64,000 nt of DNA from Onchocerca volvulus. Its lineage: Eukaryota; Nematoda; Chromadorea; Rhabditida; Onchocercidae. The position numbers and the translations under genes are program-made. The stretch lies in assembly GCA_000499405.2 (NCBI GenBank), contig HG738137.1, forward strand, positions 23,606,546 to 23,670,545, in the 5' to 3' direction. Within the stretch, counting starts at the first letter, position 1. Every line of letters begins with the position of its first letter. This document shows, piece by piece, positions 1-10,882 of this stretch. The notes beneath the pieces are model-generated. The model did not search any database. It was not told the DNA's origin and worked only from the letters and a program-made list of their open reading frames with translations.

Positions 1-1625
1 CATTGGCAGGTGATTAATTTCATGAATATATAGAATTAAATGAATGGGAAACATTTTAGCGGTAGCAGAAAGATCTCAAATTGAAAATACAGTTGCTAAA
101 AGCACTGCAAATTTTTTCGTAAATACTTGGCGACTACTATCTATTTCATTCTTTACCTTTATAAGATATACATTCCATTCCGAAAAGTTAACATTCATAG
201 TTTATTTAAGGAAGCAAAACTGACGCTCTTATGGATGAAACCAGTATTGATAATGAAATCATCTTTTTTACCGATCAATTCCTTAAGATTTCGGGATGAA
301 TATAGCGGTACATTGGTTTTCTCGAAATCAGCAAGCGGCATCAATGATATTGGTATCTGAAAATTCACAAAATCTCGTATAAAATTACAAGCTTCAATGA
401 TATTATCGGTCTATCATTCCAAATTATTCTACGAAACAGTCGAATGATTTAAATTTGAGCAAAAGATAGTGATCGATATCCAGTGAATAGTGGATGAGTA
501 CTGTTCTCCATTCTGTTAGTATTTTATCATTTCGTATGACAACCTGTGGGAGTAAAGGAGGAGGTTTCGCTTCACTCTTCAACATTAATGTTTTCCAATC
601 GACAGATCGAAGGTTTGTGAATTGAATTAGCTCACAAGGATCATCCGGTTCTTGGGTAATTTCATCAACGTCATCTTCGACATTTTCCATATCTGTAATA
701 TGATAGTCATTATAACATTAATATCTTCGCATTACAGTATTTTGTCATTATATCATTTTTATTACTTTAAATATGATCACACATTGCAATTATCCAAAAT
801 ATATCTTCAACTAGATATGCCCATTTAAAAAAAATTCATTTTTTTCTGAATATCATTCGTTATTTACTTAATTATTTATTTCATGGGGTATCAGCTGGTT
901 ATTTATGTATTTAATTTGAATCATTTGTTATTTCAAATCATAAAACTTCAATTCTATCGCAATACTAATATGCACATTTCCATAGATTATATTCTACTGA
1001 AAGGCAACCATACACTTTCATCCATAAGATAACAAGTGATAAGTTGATAACAGTGATTAAAGAGGAAAGTGATTGAAAAATAATTCATCTCATCACCTGA
1101 ATTTCTTTTCTGGGATATCTTTTTATCACGGAGTTGTTCATAGAAATCCCGTGCAAGTCCGTGAACATACTCAACTTTCTTGCCATATACCATCGTAGAA
1201 CCTTGAATAAGTATTGCTGCTTCCGCAAAATTAAATTTGCCCTCTCTACCGATTCCCACATCTTCTGATCCTGAATGATCACTTAGTTCTCGTATCCTGA
1301 ATATATATACATAGCAGTGATAAGAATTATCAGACTGATGAGAATTTGTGATAATGATATTTAACTTACGTATCCTACAATATATTATATTGACGAAACT
1401 TATCAAGTACTCATTAACGATAATGATCATGATATAATCTGTTACCCACTGTAATGGATAGAATATATTTCTTATAGTATACCTTTAGTGACGATGAATA
1501 AAAGATGCTTACCTTTCAACGAATTCTTCCAATAGATGGCTAATATCGATATCCCAGTTTTTTTGCAAATCTCTTATGGGTTGCAATAGGAAAGCATATC
1601 GAGTACTTAATTCATCATCAGCCAT
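1..1625 (-). CDS. kle-2: Condensin-II complex subunit H2 (kleisin), 5' part, runs off the window
   Basis: This is the kleisin subunit of condensin II, which joins SMC2/SMC4 and compacts mitotic chromosomes in the nucleus. Exon 1 (1513-1625) starts with ATG at 1625 and encodes YAFLLQPIRDLQKNWDID, nearly the N-terminus of NCAPH2. Exon 2 (1097-1296) carries FAEAAILIQGSTMVYGKKVE, the CNDH2 N-terminal block. Exon 3 starts at 691-692 after TTACAG and is acidic, then Pro-rich. A further exon from 356 down to about 221-225 encodes IPISLMPLADFEKTNVPLYS, matching the conserved block before the NCAPH2 linker. The exon 1/2 join is phase-consistent (113 nt ending AG, then G makes Arg). The exon 3 donor is uncertain: GTTGTC near 551 and GTACTC near 502 both fit phase 0. 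The C-terminal part lies outside the window. The gene is divergent from the WRAP53-like gene. Confidence 0.85.
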
Positions 1626-2126
1626 CACTTCTACGCTGAAAAGATAGATTAATTCATGTCATAGGTTAACCATTCAATCTACCCAAATTTCATAACAATA
1701 AAATGTTTTCACAGTAATCCAAGAAAGAACACTTGCCTAATCCTATCTGTCAAGAAACCTAAGAAACTAAATTTCTAATCTAAGAAATCTCAGAAACTAT
1801 CTGTAATCTAAGAAATTTTTCCGAAATTTCAAAAACCTCATCTCCCGCGTATGTGAAATTGCGTAGGCCGCAAAATACCGACTCTGCATCAAGAAAGGAT
1901 AAGACTTGTGATTACGTCCGGAAGGATTTGTTTTTGCGGAAAGTCATGCACTCGTTAGGGTTGGAATCTTCCGTCAGATACAGCTCTTAAGTAAGGGTAA
2001 GTTTAGAGATTATGTATGAATAAATTTGTCGTGAAAGTTTTGTATTTATATTGTTGTGAAAAGTTTTATTGATGGTCCAAAAAAAAAAATTTTCCTTGCA
2101 ACAGTAAAAGGAAAATTACAAGTTAT

Positions 2127-2190
2127 TGTTCCGTCAATCAGTAAAACCTTTCTTCCTATTTGAACAAAGGTTTTATCGATTGACGGAACA
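2127..2190. repeat. 25-bp inverted repeat (hairpin), two mismatches, 14-nt loop
   Basis: The left arm (2127-2151) begins TGTTCCGTCAATC. The right arm (2166-2190) ends GATTGACGGAACA. The outer 13 bp and inner 10 bp pair perfectly around a 2-bp mismatch. Size and loop resemble a miRNA precursor or a small foldback element. I do not recognise the seed. Confidence 0.8.
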
Positions 2191-3178
2191 GTGATTCTTC
2201 GTTTATCTTATAAGCAATTCATAGAAATATCCAAGTGAATTATTGGGTTATTCTTATCTTTGTTGCTCATAGAGTTTGGGTAGAATAACTGCATTGTCGA
2301 TTGTTACTCGATCTCTATCGAACTAACATTGTGTCGATAAAAACTCCAAACTTAACCTGAACTCACTTCCAAAATCTAGCCTTGAAATCCTTTCGGGGTT
2401 CCTTCTCACGATTGTCGGCAAACATATTTATCAGCTTGTTGATCTCTTTGAAACTATGTCGCTCCACAATATTTCTTGTTTGCAGTAATTGTCATGGCGC
2501 TATTTGGCCTTTAACATCTGTCGTTTATTGTGATTGCAATATTTGATTTCGTTTACATTTTCCCGCTACTTGACCTTTAAATTTTCTATATACATATAAT
2601 TACATCTTTTGGATTTTTCCGATGGTTAGAAGTTATAGAAATTATGTTAAGAACAGAAGTTGGAAAATTTGATCTGAAGAAATAACGTATTGTTATGTTA
2701 AAGACATATTTTTTACATAAATTTTCTTGCAAAACATTTATGAACTTATTTGGTCATTTGCTTAAATCCAATTAAATGAGGAATAATTATGCTTTATGCA
2801 ATTTAAAATTGTAAGAAATATATTTCTTAACTGATTTAAATTAGTGAAAAAAGTTTTTTAAATCTAAGAATATTTTACAAGCCTTAAAAAATGTGTGTGG
2901 CATATTTTATTATCATTTTATCATATAACAATTTCTATCATTTATAGCTTTCTTTTTATTGTTGCAAGAAAAGTTTTTTTTTTTTTTTTCAAGATTTCAG
3001 ATGAATTTTCCTTACTTAGACTTGGGGATATTTTTCTATATATGAATAAATTTTTAGAAGAAAAAAGGCAAAAGTCAGGATCTTTAATACGTTAGTAGAA
3101 CCGTGATTTCAAAATGTATTATGATATTTGTGTTATAATTTTAGATCTAGAAATAAATTAAAGTATTTATGATATCAG

Positions 3179-3186
3179 TTTTGCAG
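3179..3186 (+). promoter_or_regulatory. Splice acceptor just upstream of the WRAP53-like ATG
   Basis: TTTTGCAG ends at 3186, 13 nt before the ATG at 3200. It could accept the nematode spliced leader in trans or close a 5'UTR intron whose donor is near 1997. The sequence alone does not decide. Confidence 0.45.
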
Positions 3187-3199
3187 GAAAATATCGATA

Positions 3200-5702
3200 A
3201 TGTATTATGAAAATGAAGATGAGTCGGTAAAAGATGTGGTGGAAAAAATTATCGATATGCTCTGTGGTTTGATAAGCCACGAATCTTCAGACATTGGTAC
3301 CGTGAAAGCGACGAGTGATTATGAAGATGCCAAGGTTAGAGATAGATTTTGCTAGGATACTTTGGTTTATTGGTGAACACATAGGATACTTCTTTCCGTA
3401 ATTTCATATGTTTTGTCATTTTCAATGCGATTGGTTGTCAGTAATAAACATTTGTCAGTAATATCTCATGCTTCTTAGAAATAGAGGGTCATGTAAAATG
3501 ATTTCTTTAATTTAACAATAGTTGAAGATATGTTTCGAATAGTTCTATTATGTGATTAAAAATTACTGAAATATGAAGAATTTTTTATTTTTAGGAATTC
3601 ACATATTCCAATAATGGTGATTCAGATTCATCTACGGATGAGGAGAATAATAACTGGACAATGAGACATTATCATATGGGTATTGCTGCCTTCCTTAATC
3701 AAGTTCGTCTGAATTGTCTTTGCTTCATATTTGTGATATTTTTACTGTTTGATTTCAAAAGTAAAACTGTTCCGGAGACCCTTGTATATTTCTTCAGGAT
3801 TCTCGACTAGGAAGTATATCTTCCAAAAAAAGGAACATGGAAATAGTCACAGAAAAAGAAAGTTGTAGTGCTTCTTCTGGTAATATTACGGTAAGCATTA
3901 CAACACTTTAAACAAGTGTTTGATGTTCAACTCATATAAATCTCTTTTTGTGTTAATAGTATTACATTGTTCTGCGTCACTTGCGAGAGTTTTAAAATCT
4001 CGGATATCATTTATATCCAGACTTCGCTGCATCTTCACCTAAAATTGGTGGGTTTTGTAGAAGCATCTCCCAGAATCAATTATGAAACCTTTAATTATTA
4101 TTATTTTAAAACTCAAAAGGCATGCAGCAAATGAAACGAATTTTGCAGAGTCAAAAAACCAGTGGTGACCAGGAAATACCGCGAAAGATTGCCCGACCGC
4201 AGTATTCAAATTTCAAAGAGGTATTTAGGGAGAGGAAACTTTTTGTAACAAAGTCTGTTGATTATGGTTTCAATTTATCGCATTTCTGCAACAACTACAT
4301 AAAAAGCTGCAAATGGAGCGATTCGGGTAGTTATTTAGCTACGACTAGTCAAGATAGGATAGCTCGGATATTTCATTTTGATCCTGAAAATCTCAAGGTT
4401 AATTTTCAGCTATTTGTTGCTGCATTATTCTCTTTATTTTATATCCGAATATAATCTATTATTATGAACATTTACAATTTATTTGCTATACTGAACAGTG
4501 TTCTAGATATCTATGCCACCTTTAAGCTAGTGATTTACAAAAAAAAAAAAAAAAGAAATAGAAGTTTTGTATTCAGCGTAGAAGGCATCTCTTTTTCATT
4601 TTTTCAAGCTAGAACTGAAATCTTCGATAAATGTGGGCGATTTGATTTATGATTCATGTTGGCATCCGACCAATAATTGGCTAATAACAAGCAGCAAAGA
4701 TCATCCGATCCATGTATGGGATTCAGATGGACGATGGTTGGCAACATTTCGTGGTGTTAATACTCTCGTAAGTTCTCAGTTTCGATAATATAATGAAATA
4801 ATAAGATTTCAGGAAAGCATTGGATACAGGGAAATAGAGCACAGTAGTGTTCAATATCTTAGATTTTTAATCAGTATTAGAAATAAATATTAAAAATTTA
4901 CATCCTCTTCCTTTACTGGTCATCTGATCTATTACGCAGTCGGCAAATAAATTTATTAATATTGATGAATTGCAGGATGAATTGGATAGTGCTCATTCAC
5001 TGTGTTTTACTTCTGATGGTTCCTGTTTATATGCAGGTTACAAAAGCATTATTAGGAAGTTCGATATGAATCGTTCTGGACATCAGATTTCTGAACTGGC
5101 TACGTGGAGTAAGTTAGTGTCCTAGGTATCAAAGAAAAGTTTCGACTTTGAAGATTTCCCAGTTATTGTTCTTGTCTTTTAAACTTCCCTTGTTTATTTT
5201 CACATTATAGCTAAAGAATCGAAGGGACAAAAGGGTATTATCTCTTGTATTGCTGTCAGCCCCATATTACCGACGAATTATGTTGCTGGATCATATGGCA
5301 AGACGGGTAAACCTTTTGATTCATATAAACAAAAACTTTTTTTTAATGAACAAGTGTTCGAGTGCGTAACCAGATAAATCTTTGTGATAACGGTGATCTA
5401 GAACTTTTAAATTATCAAGATACGAACATTTTTCAGTTGCCTTTTATTCGGATTATTCACCGGCTGTGGAGTGCATGTTCGAATGCCCGTTAGCAGTAAC
5501 TTTACTTCGCTATACTCCTGATGGCAATTTTTTGCTGACAGCGGGTAGAAAGGTATTCATGTCCATCTGTAATTCAGTTCTTATGCAAAAAAGATTTCTT
5601 AGATGGATTTCTTTTTGTTTGTATATCGACGGATAGAATGCTTAAAGGGAAATCGAAACTAAAAATGGAACTCAAATTCGTATGATTCCTTCAAATATGT
5701 TG

Positions 5703-5734
<32 letters not shown>

Positions 5735-6547
5735 TGAGCATTTTCCTGTTCGATTTATTGCAGGATGATGATATTATATGCTGGGATTTACGATATCCTG
5801 GGAAGATATATAGTTTATATAGGCGACCATCGACAACAAGTCAGCGTATTTACTTCGACATAGACAGGTTATCGCTTATAGATTATCGTTTAATCTTTAA
5901 AAAAAAAAAGGAAAATATATTGCTTTACTCCTGACGCTGACGCAGTAACAAGTTGTGAGGAAATTAAAGGAAGAGAAAAAAATTGAGAAAGGTTAGAGTT
6001 ATCAAAATATTTAAATTTCAGTTCAGGCACATATTTATTCAGTGGCAGTAGCAAGGGTGAACTGTGCATCTTCGATCTAAAATGCACGAACGGTGATGAA
6101 CCAATAGATCCGTGTTTCCGCTTGTCCGCGCATAATTCAGCATTATGTGGCGTAAGGTTTGTGTGATTCCTTGCAGATTATTTTGTTCCTTGTTAATGTA
6201 CATAAGGGAAAATCTGATGATTAATAGTGGCAGAAAAAAAAATAGAAATGAGTATTATCGCCTTATATTAATTGTAAGTACAACTGGCGGAAAGGGCGAA
6301 TTGTCCTTCGCATTTTTTGTTATAAAACAAGTTGACAGATATCATTTGGTGGTAACATTTGAATTGGTAATCCTTTTTTAGCATCCATAAAGAACGACCA
6401 ATCGTAGCCACTTGCAGTGGACAAAGAGTTTTTCCATTCCCTCAACTGGACCAAATGGATAACATTGATCCAGGGAGCATATATGAAGATATAAATTCAC
6501 CGGAACTTCTGGACAATTCTTTAGTGCTGTGGTCCTTTGATCAGTAA
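3200..6547 (+). CDS. WRAP53/TCAB1-like WD40 protein (telomerase Cajal body protein 1 family)
   Basis: WRAP53/TCAB1 binds CAB-box small RNAs (scaRNAs, telomerase RNA in vertebrates) and delivers them to Cajal bodies. Eleven exons: 3200-3334, 3595-3702, 3798-3890, 4128-4397, 4609-4767, 4976-5108, 5211-5306, 5437-5552, 5764-5867, 6022-6156, 6382-6547. They sum to 505 codons in frame (504 aa). The first ~120 residues are acidic and Ser-rich. WD repeats follow with family signatures: FCNNYIKSCKWSDSGSYLAT, KDHPIHVWDSDG, DELDSAHSLCFTSDGS, KGQKGIISCIAVSP, DDDIICWDLRYPG, SQRIYFDID and the C-terminal block VATCSGQRVFPFPQ. The last matches the human 'ATASGQRVFPEP' element, which ordinary WD40 proteins lack. 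Exon 10 is taken to end at 6156 (donor GTTTGT) because only that restores CGVSIHKERP. The ATG at 3200 opens exon 1. Length is close to human (548 aa). Confidence 0.9.
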
Positions 6548-6993
6548 TCTACGATTCTTTTTATAATAGAACAAATGATATTCGATTGTGGAAGATTCAT
6601 TAATTATTGTGATTGTTATTAGCATTATATCAAATGAGATTCTATGTACAAATTATCGAAGCATAAATAGCTATCCTTAAGTAATTATATATATATACAT
6701 TTTTTTCTTAACTTTCTAAGAATTATTAATAGAGAAGAGAAGACAGAGTTATAGGAAAACATTTACTTTGAATGATTGAATTTTTTTAATCATTGGATTC
6801 CGCAGAATTCGTAATATTTAATTCACTGGGTTATTCATCTAAATCTCACCTGAATACCGTCATACATTCATTGAGCAAGCAACATTAGTGGTTAAAAGAG
6901 TCTCTAAATGGTATCAGTTAAGTGAAAAAAATACAACGAAAAGCTTTACAGTGATAAACTTCATAATATGAAAACTTTTGTTTTGAAACAGCT
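6548..6993. other. Convergent 3' intergenic region
   Basis: 446 bp between the stop codons of the convergent WRAP53-like (+) and ZIP (-) genes. It is AT-rich with a short AT run near 6688-6700. It should contain both 3'UTRs. No coding signal seen. Confidence 0.6.
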
Positions 6994-9201
6994 TTAACCA
7001 CTGGGAAATAAAGCTATCAGGATCGCAATAAGAGTAAATCCAGTAATCAATGAAAAGAGTTTTGCGATACGAAGTTGGTGTTGATGAAATTCGCGCGGCA
7101 ATATTTCGAAACAAGTTATGTACAGGAATGTTCCACATGTTATTGCCTGTAAATTGGATTAGGTTAATGAGATAGGTTGAATGTTATCTCTTTCGGATTA
7201 CTCATTTTGACTTCTGTGCTAACTATATTATTTGTTATTGCGAAATCCGGAAACTTTTAGTGCTCTTTCCCATATATCTCAGGACTAGTATGAAATATGA
7301 GATGCAACCCTTTTAAACCTGTTTCATTAATTAACAGACAGTTAGCCAATGCAAACAACAGCAAACTCTAATTTTCAAATATTGGAAATATTGATATCAG
7401 CAAATGCAGTGAAGAATTACCTGTGCAACGAAAGAAACTTTGCTAGCGACAAGTGGTGATCCACGGCTAACGAAATCTAGAATAGCGATGCCACCAAAAC
7501 CCCCAACAATAATCTGTGCAGCAAAGACAGTAGACCATATGAATGCCGCTGTAGAACTTAAAGCACTCTGCACAAGGCGAACTCCAAGTGAAAAGCCAAT
7601 AACTGTTTTGTGCAGGAGTAATGCGAAAAAGATCTGCATATATGCAATTTAAACATCATTGAATTCCACGAGCAGATCAATAGATAATCCATGTTTTGAT
7701 GCTATTCTTTATTTGGAAAACACAATCAGCAGATTTTATTGATAATTTAAAAGAACAGAATCCATAATATATACTATTCTTTACAGTTGCAAAATAAAAT
7801 AAACAATACAAGGCATTGAAATGTCTGTTTTCAAACAGTTTTACCTGCATAATTTCGTTCATACCACCAACAAGGCCTAATGATAAGCCCTCAAATACAG
7901 CATGTAACGATAGTGCCATCACTAGCAAAATAACACGTATTTTCGATTGGGATTGCGTTAAAGACTGCTGGTTAATCTCACTTTCTAAATTTCAAATATA
8001 ATTAATCTTTATTTTCTAATAAAACAATCGATACTAATAAAAATTTTCTACAAAATAAGTCAGAAATAGTCAACAATATACAAAAAGTAAACCGTATTCC
8101 GAGTGAAAACTTGTGAGCTCAGGATTCGGTTCGTCGTGATCGTGATATCCCGTAATTAAATTGTCCATATTACCGGAATCATGCCATTCCATTTCTCGGA
8201 TAAACATAGTAACCTGATTTCGAGAAAATTTATACTTTTCAAAGGATTTTATATTTTCTGAGTCCTGATTTCCCAAAGAGAAGTTTCACATGGTAGAAAT
8301 GTTTAGCAACAGAACGAATATAAAGTTCATACAACAAGAAAAATCAGATTATTTCTGTATTTCCAAGAATTCCGAAATTTTGTCGTTAGATACAGCATGC
8401 AAGAGTAACAGTCATTCAAAAAAGCAGATGCTGAATTTTGAAGTAGGCTCAAAAATTACTTGCTCTGTTGAAAGAACCAGCAAAAATCCAAGGGCTATAA
8501 AAATTTCCATAACTGGATAATAGTAAGTGATTTGTTGCATTTCTTCAAGTTTTCGAAGACTTTCCCTTGCATCTGGTAATAGATCTAGGAGACATGTCGC
8601 CAGAAATACACCACCACCAAATACAGAAAATACAGAGAGTAATGGCCAGAATCCAGTGGTTATATTCGCTATACGTCGTAGCAGAAATGCAAACTGTAAA
8701 TTATAATTACATATTATGTTACTAATTTATCTATTACGGTATTAAAAATAACAACTTATTATGATTTAAATAGTATGGCCATTGCAAAAAGGTAATGCCG
8801 TATAATTTATATCGCAAAAATACACAGAAATGGTAAGAATCTCGCTAAAAACAGATAATATCCATGGTTCATCCCATATAGCCATGGCTTATGAATTTAC
8901 AACAAATTGTCCCTTACCCGACCAAATGTCACTGAAAAAGGATCAATAAAACTTATCAGCGTAATAAAAACATATGATGAGCATTGCAGTAATATCAAAT
9001 ATTTTGGATTTTTGATGACGAAAGAATAAAAAAAAAAAATAAAATAAAAAAAATAGAAAAAAAGAAATAACATACGGAACAAGCTAAAAGCGTTACGATG
9101 AAGAGAGTGATAAGAAGGAGTGCCCTGAAAAGTTCATGTACCGGAACGATTGGTGCTGGCGGTACAGGTGAAAGAAATAAGTTTTTGATGTCGATATACA
9201 T
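6994..9201 (-). CDS. ZIP-family zinc transporter (SLC39A1/A2/A3 type)
   Basis: ZIP proteins import Zn2+ (and related metals) into the cytosol across the plasma membrane. Exons on the minus strand: ~9080-9201, 8918-8931, 8460-8693, 8093-8264, 7845-7984, 7421-7633, 6994-7146, giving about 348 aa. Diagnostic blocks: FGGGVFLATCLLDLLPDARE (TM2 region), the TM4 metal-site motif LSLHAVFEGLSLGL, TM5 LLLHKTVIGFSLGVRL, and CGTFLYITCFEILPREF. A His-containing cytoplasmic loop (GYHDHDEPNPE) lies between TM3 and TM4, as in the family. Exons 3-7 join in phase. Exon 2 is only 14 nt. With the best-looking donor of exon 1 (GTATGT at 9075) it reads straight into a stop, so a weaker donor (GTTCCG, 5 nt earlier) or another unseen exon is needed. 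The start is the second Met of the first ORF (9201); 9237 is an alternative. Confidence 0.88.
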
Positions 9202-9953
9202 TCTTTTATGGCAAATTATATTTATAACTGAAATCAAATCGTTAAATCAATAAAGAGATGGAGAAATATACTAAGTAGTTGCTAAGAAATCCTACCTATT
9301 TAGTTAATCAATATTTTTACAAAAGATCAATCAAATTCTAAATTGGTACAGGACATTTGCATCATGATAAAAGACATAGAATAACATTCTATATCAAACT
9401 TAAGTTTAGAAATCTTTTAAAATCTTACCCTTCTCCATTTTATCGATAAAAAGAAGAAGAAATGGTCCAAAAATTCGTTATTTTTGTTTCAAAAATAAAA
9501 ATTAAGCATTATCGCTTTCTTTTATATAAAAAAATCGAATTTTAATAGAAAAAAAAAACAAATATATACCTGTTACTTCGTAATAAGAAAAATCACAACA
9601 TTGCTTTATCCATTTTCAAATCTGCGATTATTATCAGACCGAATAGATATATGCTTTATTTATAATATACTAGAAATGCTTCATGTAATCCATGATGGAA
9701 AGTTATAAAGTATCTAAAAAAAAAAAAAACAAATATTACCCCAACGAGATACGGAAACGTGATAATAAAATATGTTACGTCAAAAAAAAAAAAAATGAAG
9801 ACGTTAATGGATGAATATGCAGATCATTGATGTAAACACGGTAAGTAAATCTCACGTATTAAAGATATAATGAATGAATGAAATTCATATGAATGCAAAA
9901 CAGATTTAAAACGCTTCACACCTCTCACTTTCCCCCGCGATCTCTCGGTAAAA

Positions 9954-10001
9954 CATCCCAAATCATCTGAGACAGTCTCGCGTAGCGAAACATTTGGGAT
10001 G
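9954..10001. repeat. Inverted repeat with nested stems
   Basis: CATCCCAAAT (9954-9963) pairs with ATTTGGGATG (9992-10001). Inside, GAGAC-A-GTCTC and CGC-GTA-GCG form smaller stems. It sits in a locally GC-richer patch in an AT-rich intergenic region and could fold as a structured RNA or DNA element. Confidence 0.6.
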
Positions 10002-10106
10002 AAGTATTTGTATAATTGAGCCTGCATTTCATCCTGAAAATGTTAAGCGGGAATTCAGATGAAGAGGAAGTTTGTTTTATTTCCTCAGATTGATGTGGTG
10101 TATAAC

Positions 10107-10377
10107 ATTTACGTAAGATATCACGTGGAGAGTTTAGACGTGCGACAAATACTAACAATCATTTACGTAGGATGTTGCACGGAGAGTTAGAGTATAGGAA
10201 AGGAGAAGTTAGACTTATACGAATATTCATTTATGTAAGATGTTATACGAAGATTTAAACGTAGGGGAAATACAAATACTCATTTACGTAAGATGTTACA
10301 CGGAGAGTTAAACATATGGAAAATACGAATACTCATTTACGTAAGATATACGGAGAGTTAGATGTATGGGAAATATG
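10107..10377. repeat. Degenerate tandem repeat, about 50-65 bp period, ~5 copies
   Basis: The phrase ATTTACGTAAGATGTTACAC, followed by GGAGAGTTA and then GGGAAATACGAATACTC, recurs near 10109, 10161, 10228, 10282 and 10335 with substitutions and indels. Copies share the ACGTAAGAT core. It is a minisatellite, not coding. Confidence 0.8.
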
Positions 10378-10882
10378 CCTGATATCATATTTTGGATGAT
10401 AACGATGGTCATGATAATATTTGGTGATAAATTGTTTGAGGTTTGATTTTTTTCATACTGATGATATGATTTTATCAGCGTTACATTGTGTTTTTGTAAT
10501 TAGCACTAAACTAACGTTATATTTGTTTTATATCACGTTAGCGTTATACGTATACACATATTATGAGTACTAAATTACATAAATTTGATTGACATCTCTT
10601 TACATATTGTTTACTTTACGTCACGCTATTGTTACATAAATTACTTGTATTACTACATCCATTCAATTTGTACCACTTTACTTGAGTTGTATTACGTTAT
10701 TTGTGTGGGATTAATTTTTCACATATACTTTAAAATTTAAAAAAAATCTAAAGGATACATTAATTTTATATTTATAGTACGAGTTTTCTTGATGCTCAAA
10801 ATGGAAAATGATCGGAAGGAATGCAGTAATTGGTAAAAGTGTATGGAAGAAAAGGAAAATATTAGAAAATATTCAAAATAAA

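Larger units (their letters stand above)
1626..3199. other. Divergent intergenic region between NCAPH2 and WRAP53 genes
   Basis: About 1.57 kb between two divergent start codons, so it should hold both promoters. Visible content: short degenerate AATCTAAGAAA-type repeats (1740-1820), a GC-richer patch at 1845-1997 ending in a strong donor (AAGG|GTAAGT), a 25-bp-arm hairpin at 2127-2190, and AT-rich filler from 2600 onward. The donor near 1997 and the acceptor TTTTGCAG at 3179-3186 could bound a 5'UTR intron of the WRAP53 gene. I see no convincing protein-coding gene here. Confidence 0.6.
9202..10882. other. Intergenic region with hairpin and tandem array
   Basis: 1.7 kb between the ZIP gene (-) and NTMT1-like gene (+), whose promoters must lie here. 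It has poly-A and AT-rich stretches (9000-9800), a GC-richer structured segment around 9930-10010, and the tandem repeat 10107-10377. Small ORFs here show no family resemblance. An in-frame upstream ATG at 10808 could extend the NTMT1-like protein by 25 residues. Confidence 0.55.

Noticed and set aside
8290..8520. 76-residue plus-strand ORF
   Set aside because: It is antisense to an intron and part of an exon of the ZIP gene, with no family resemblance.
9824..10158. Two overlapping minus-strand ORFs with Arg/Ser-rich text
   Set aside because: Overlap each other in different frames, cover the hairpin and part of the tandem repeat, and lack splice partners.
10107..10377. CRISPR array
   Set aside because: Repeats are long, diverged and unevenly spaced in eukaryotic DNA; it is a minisatellite.
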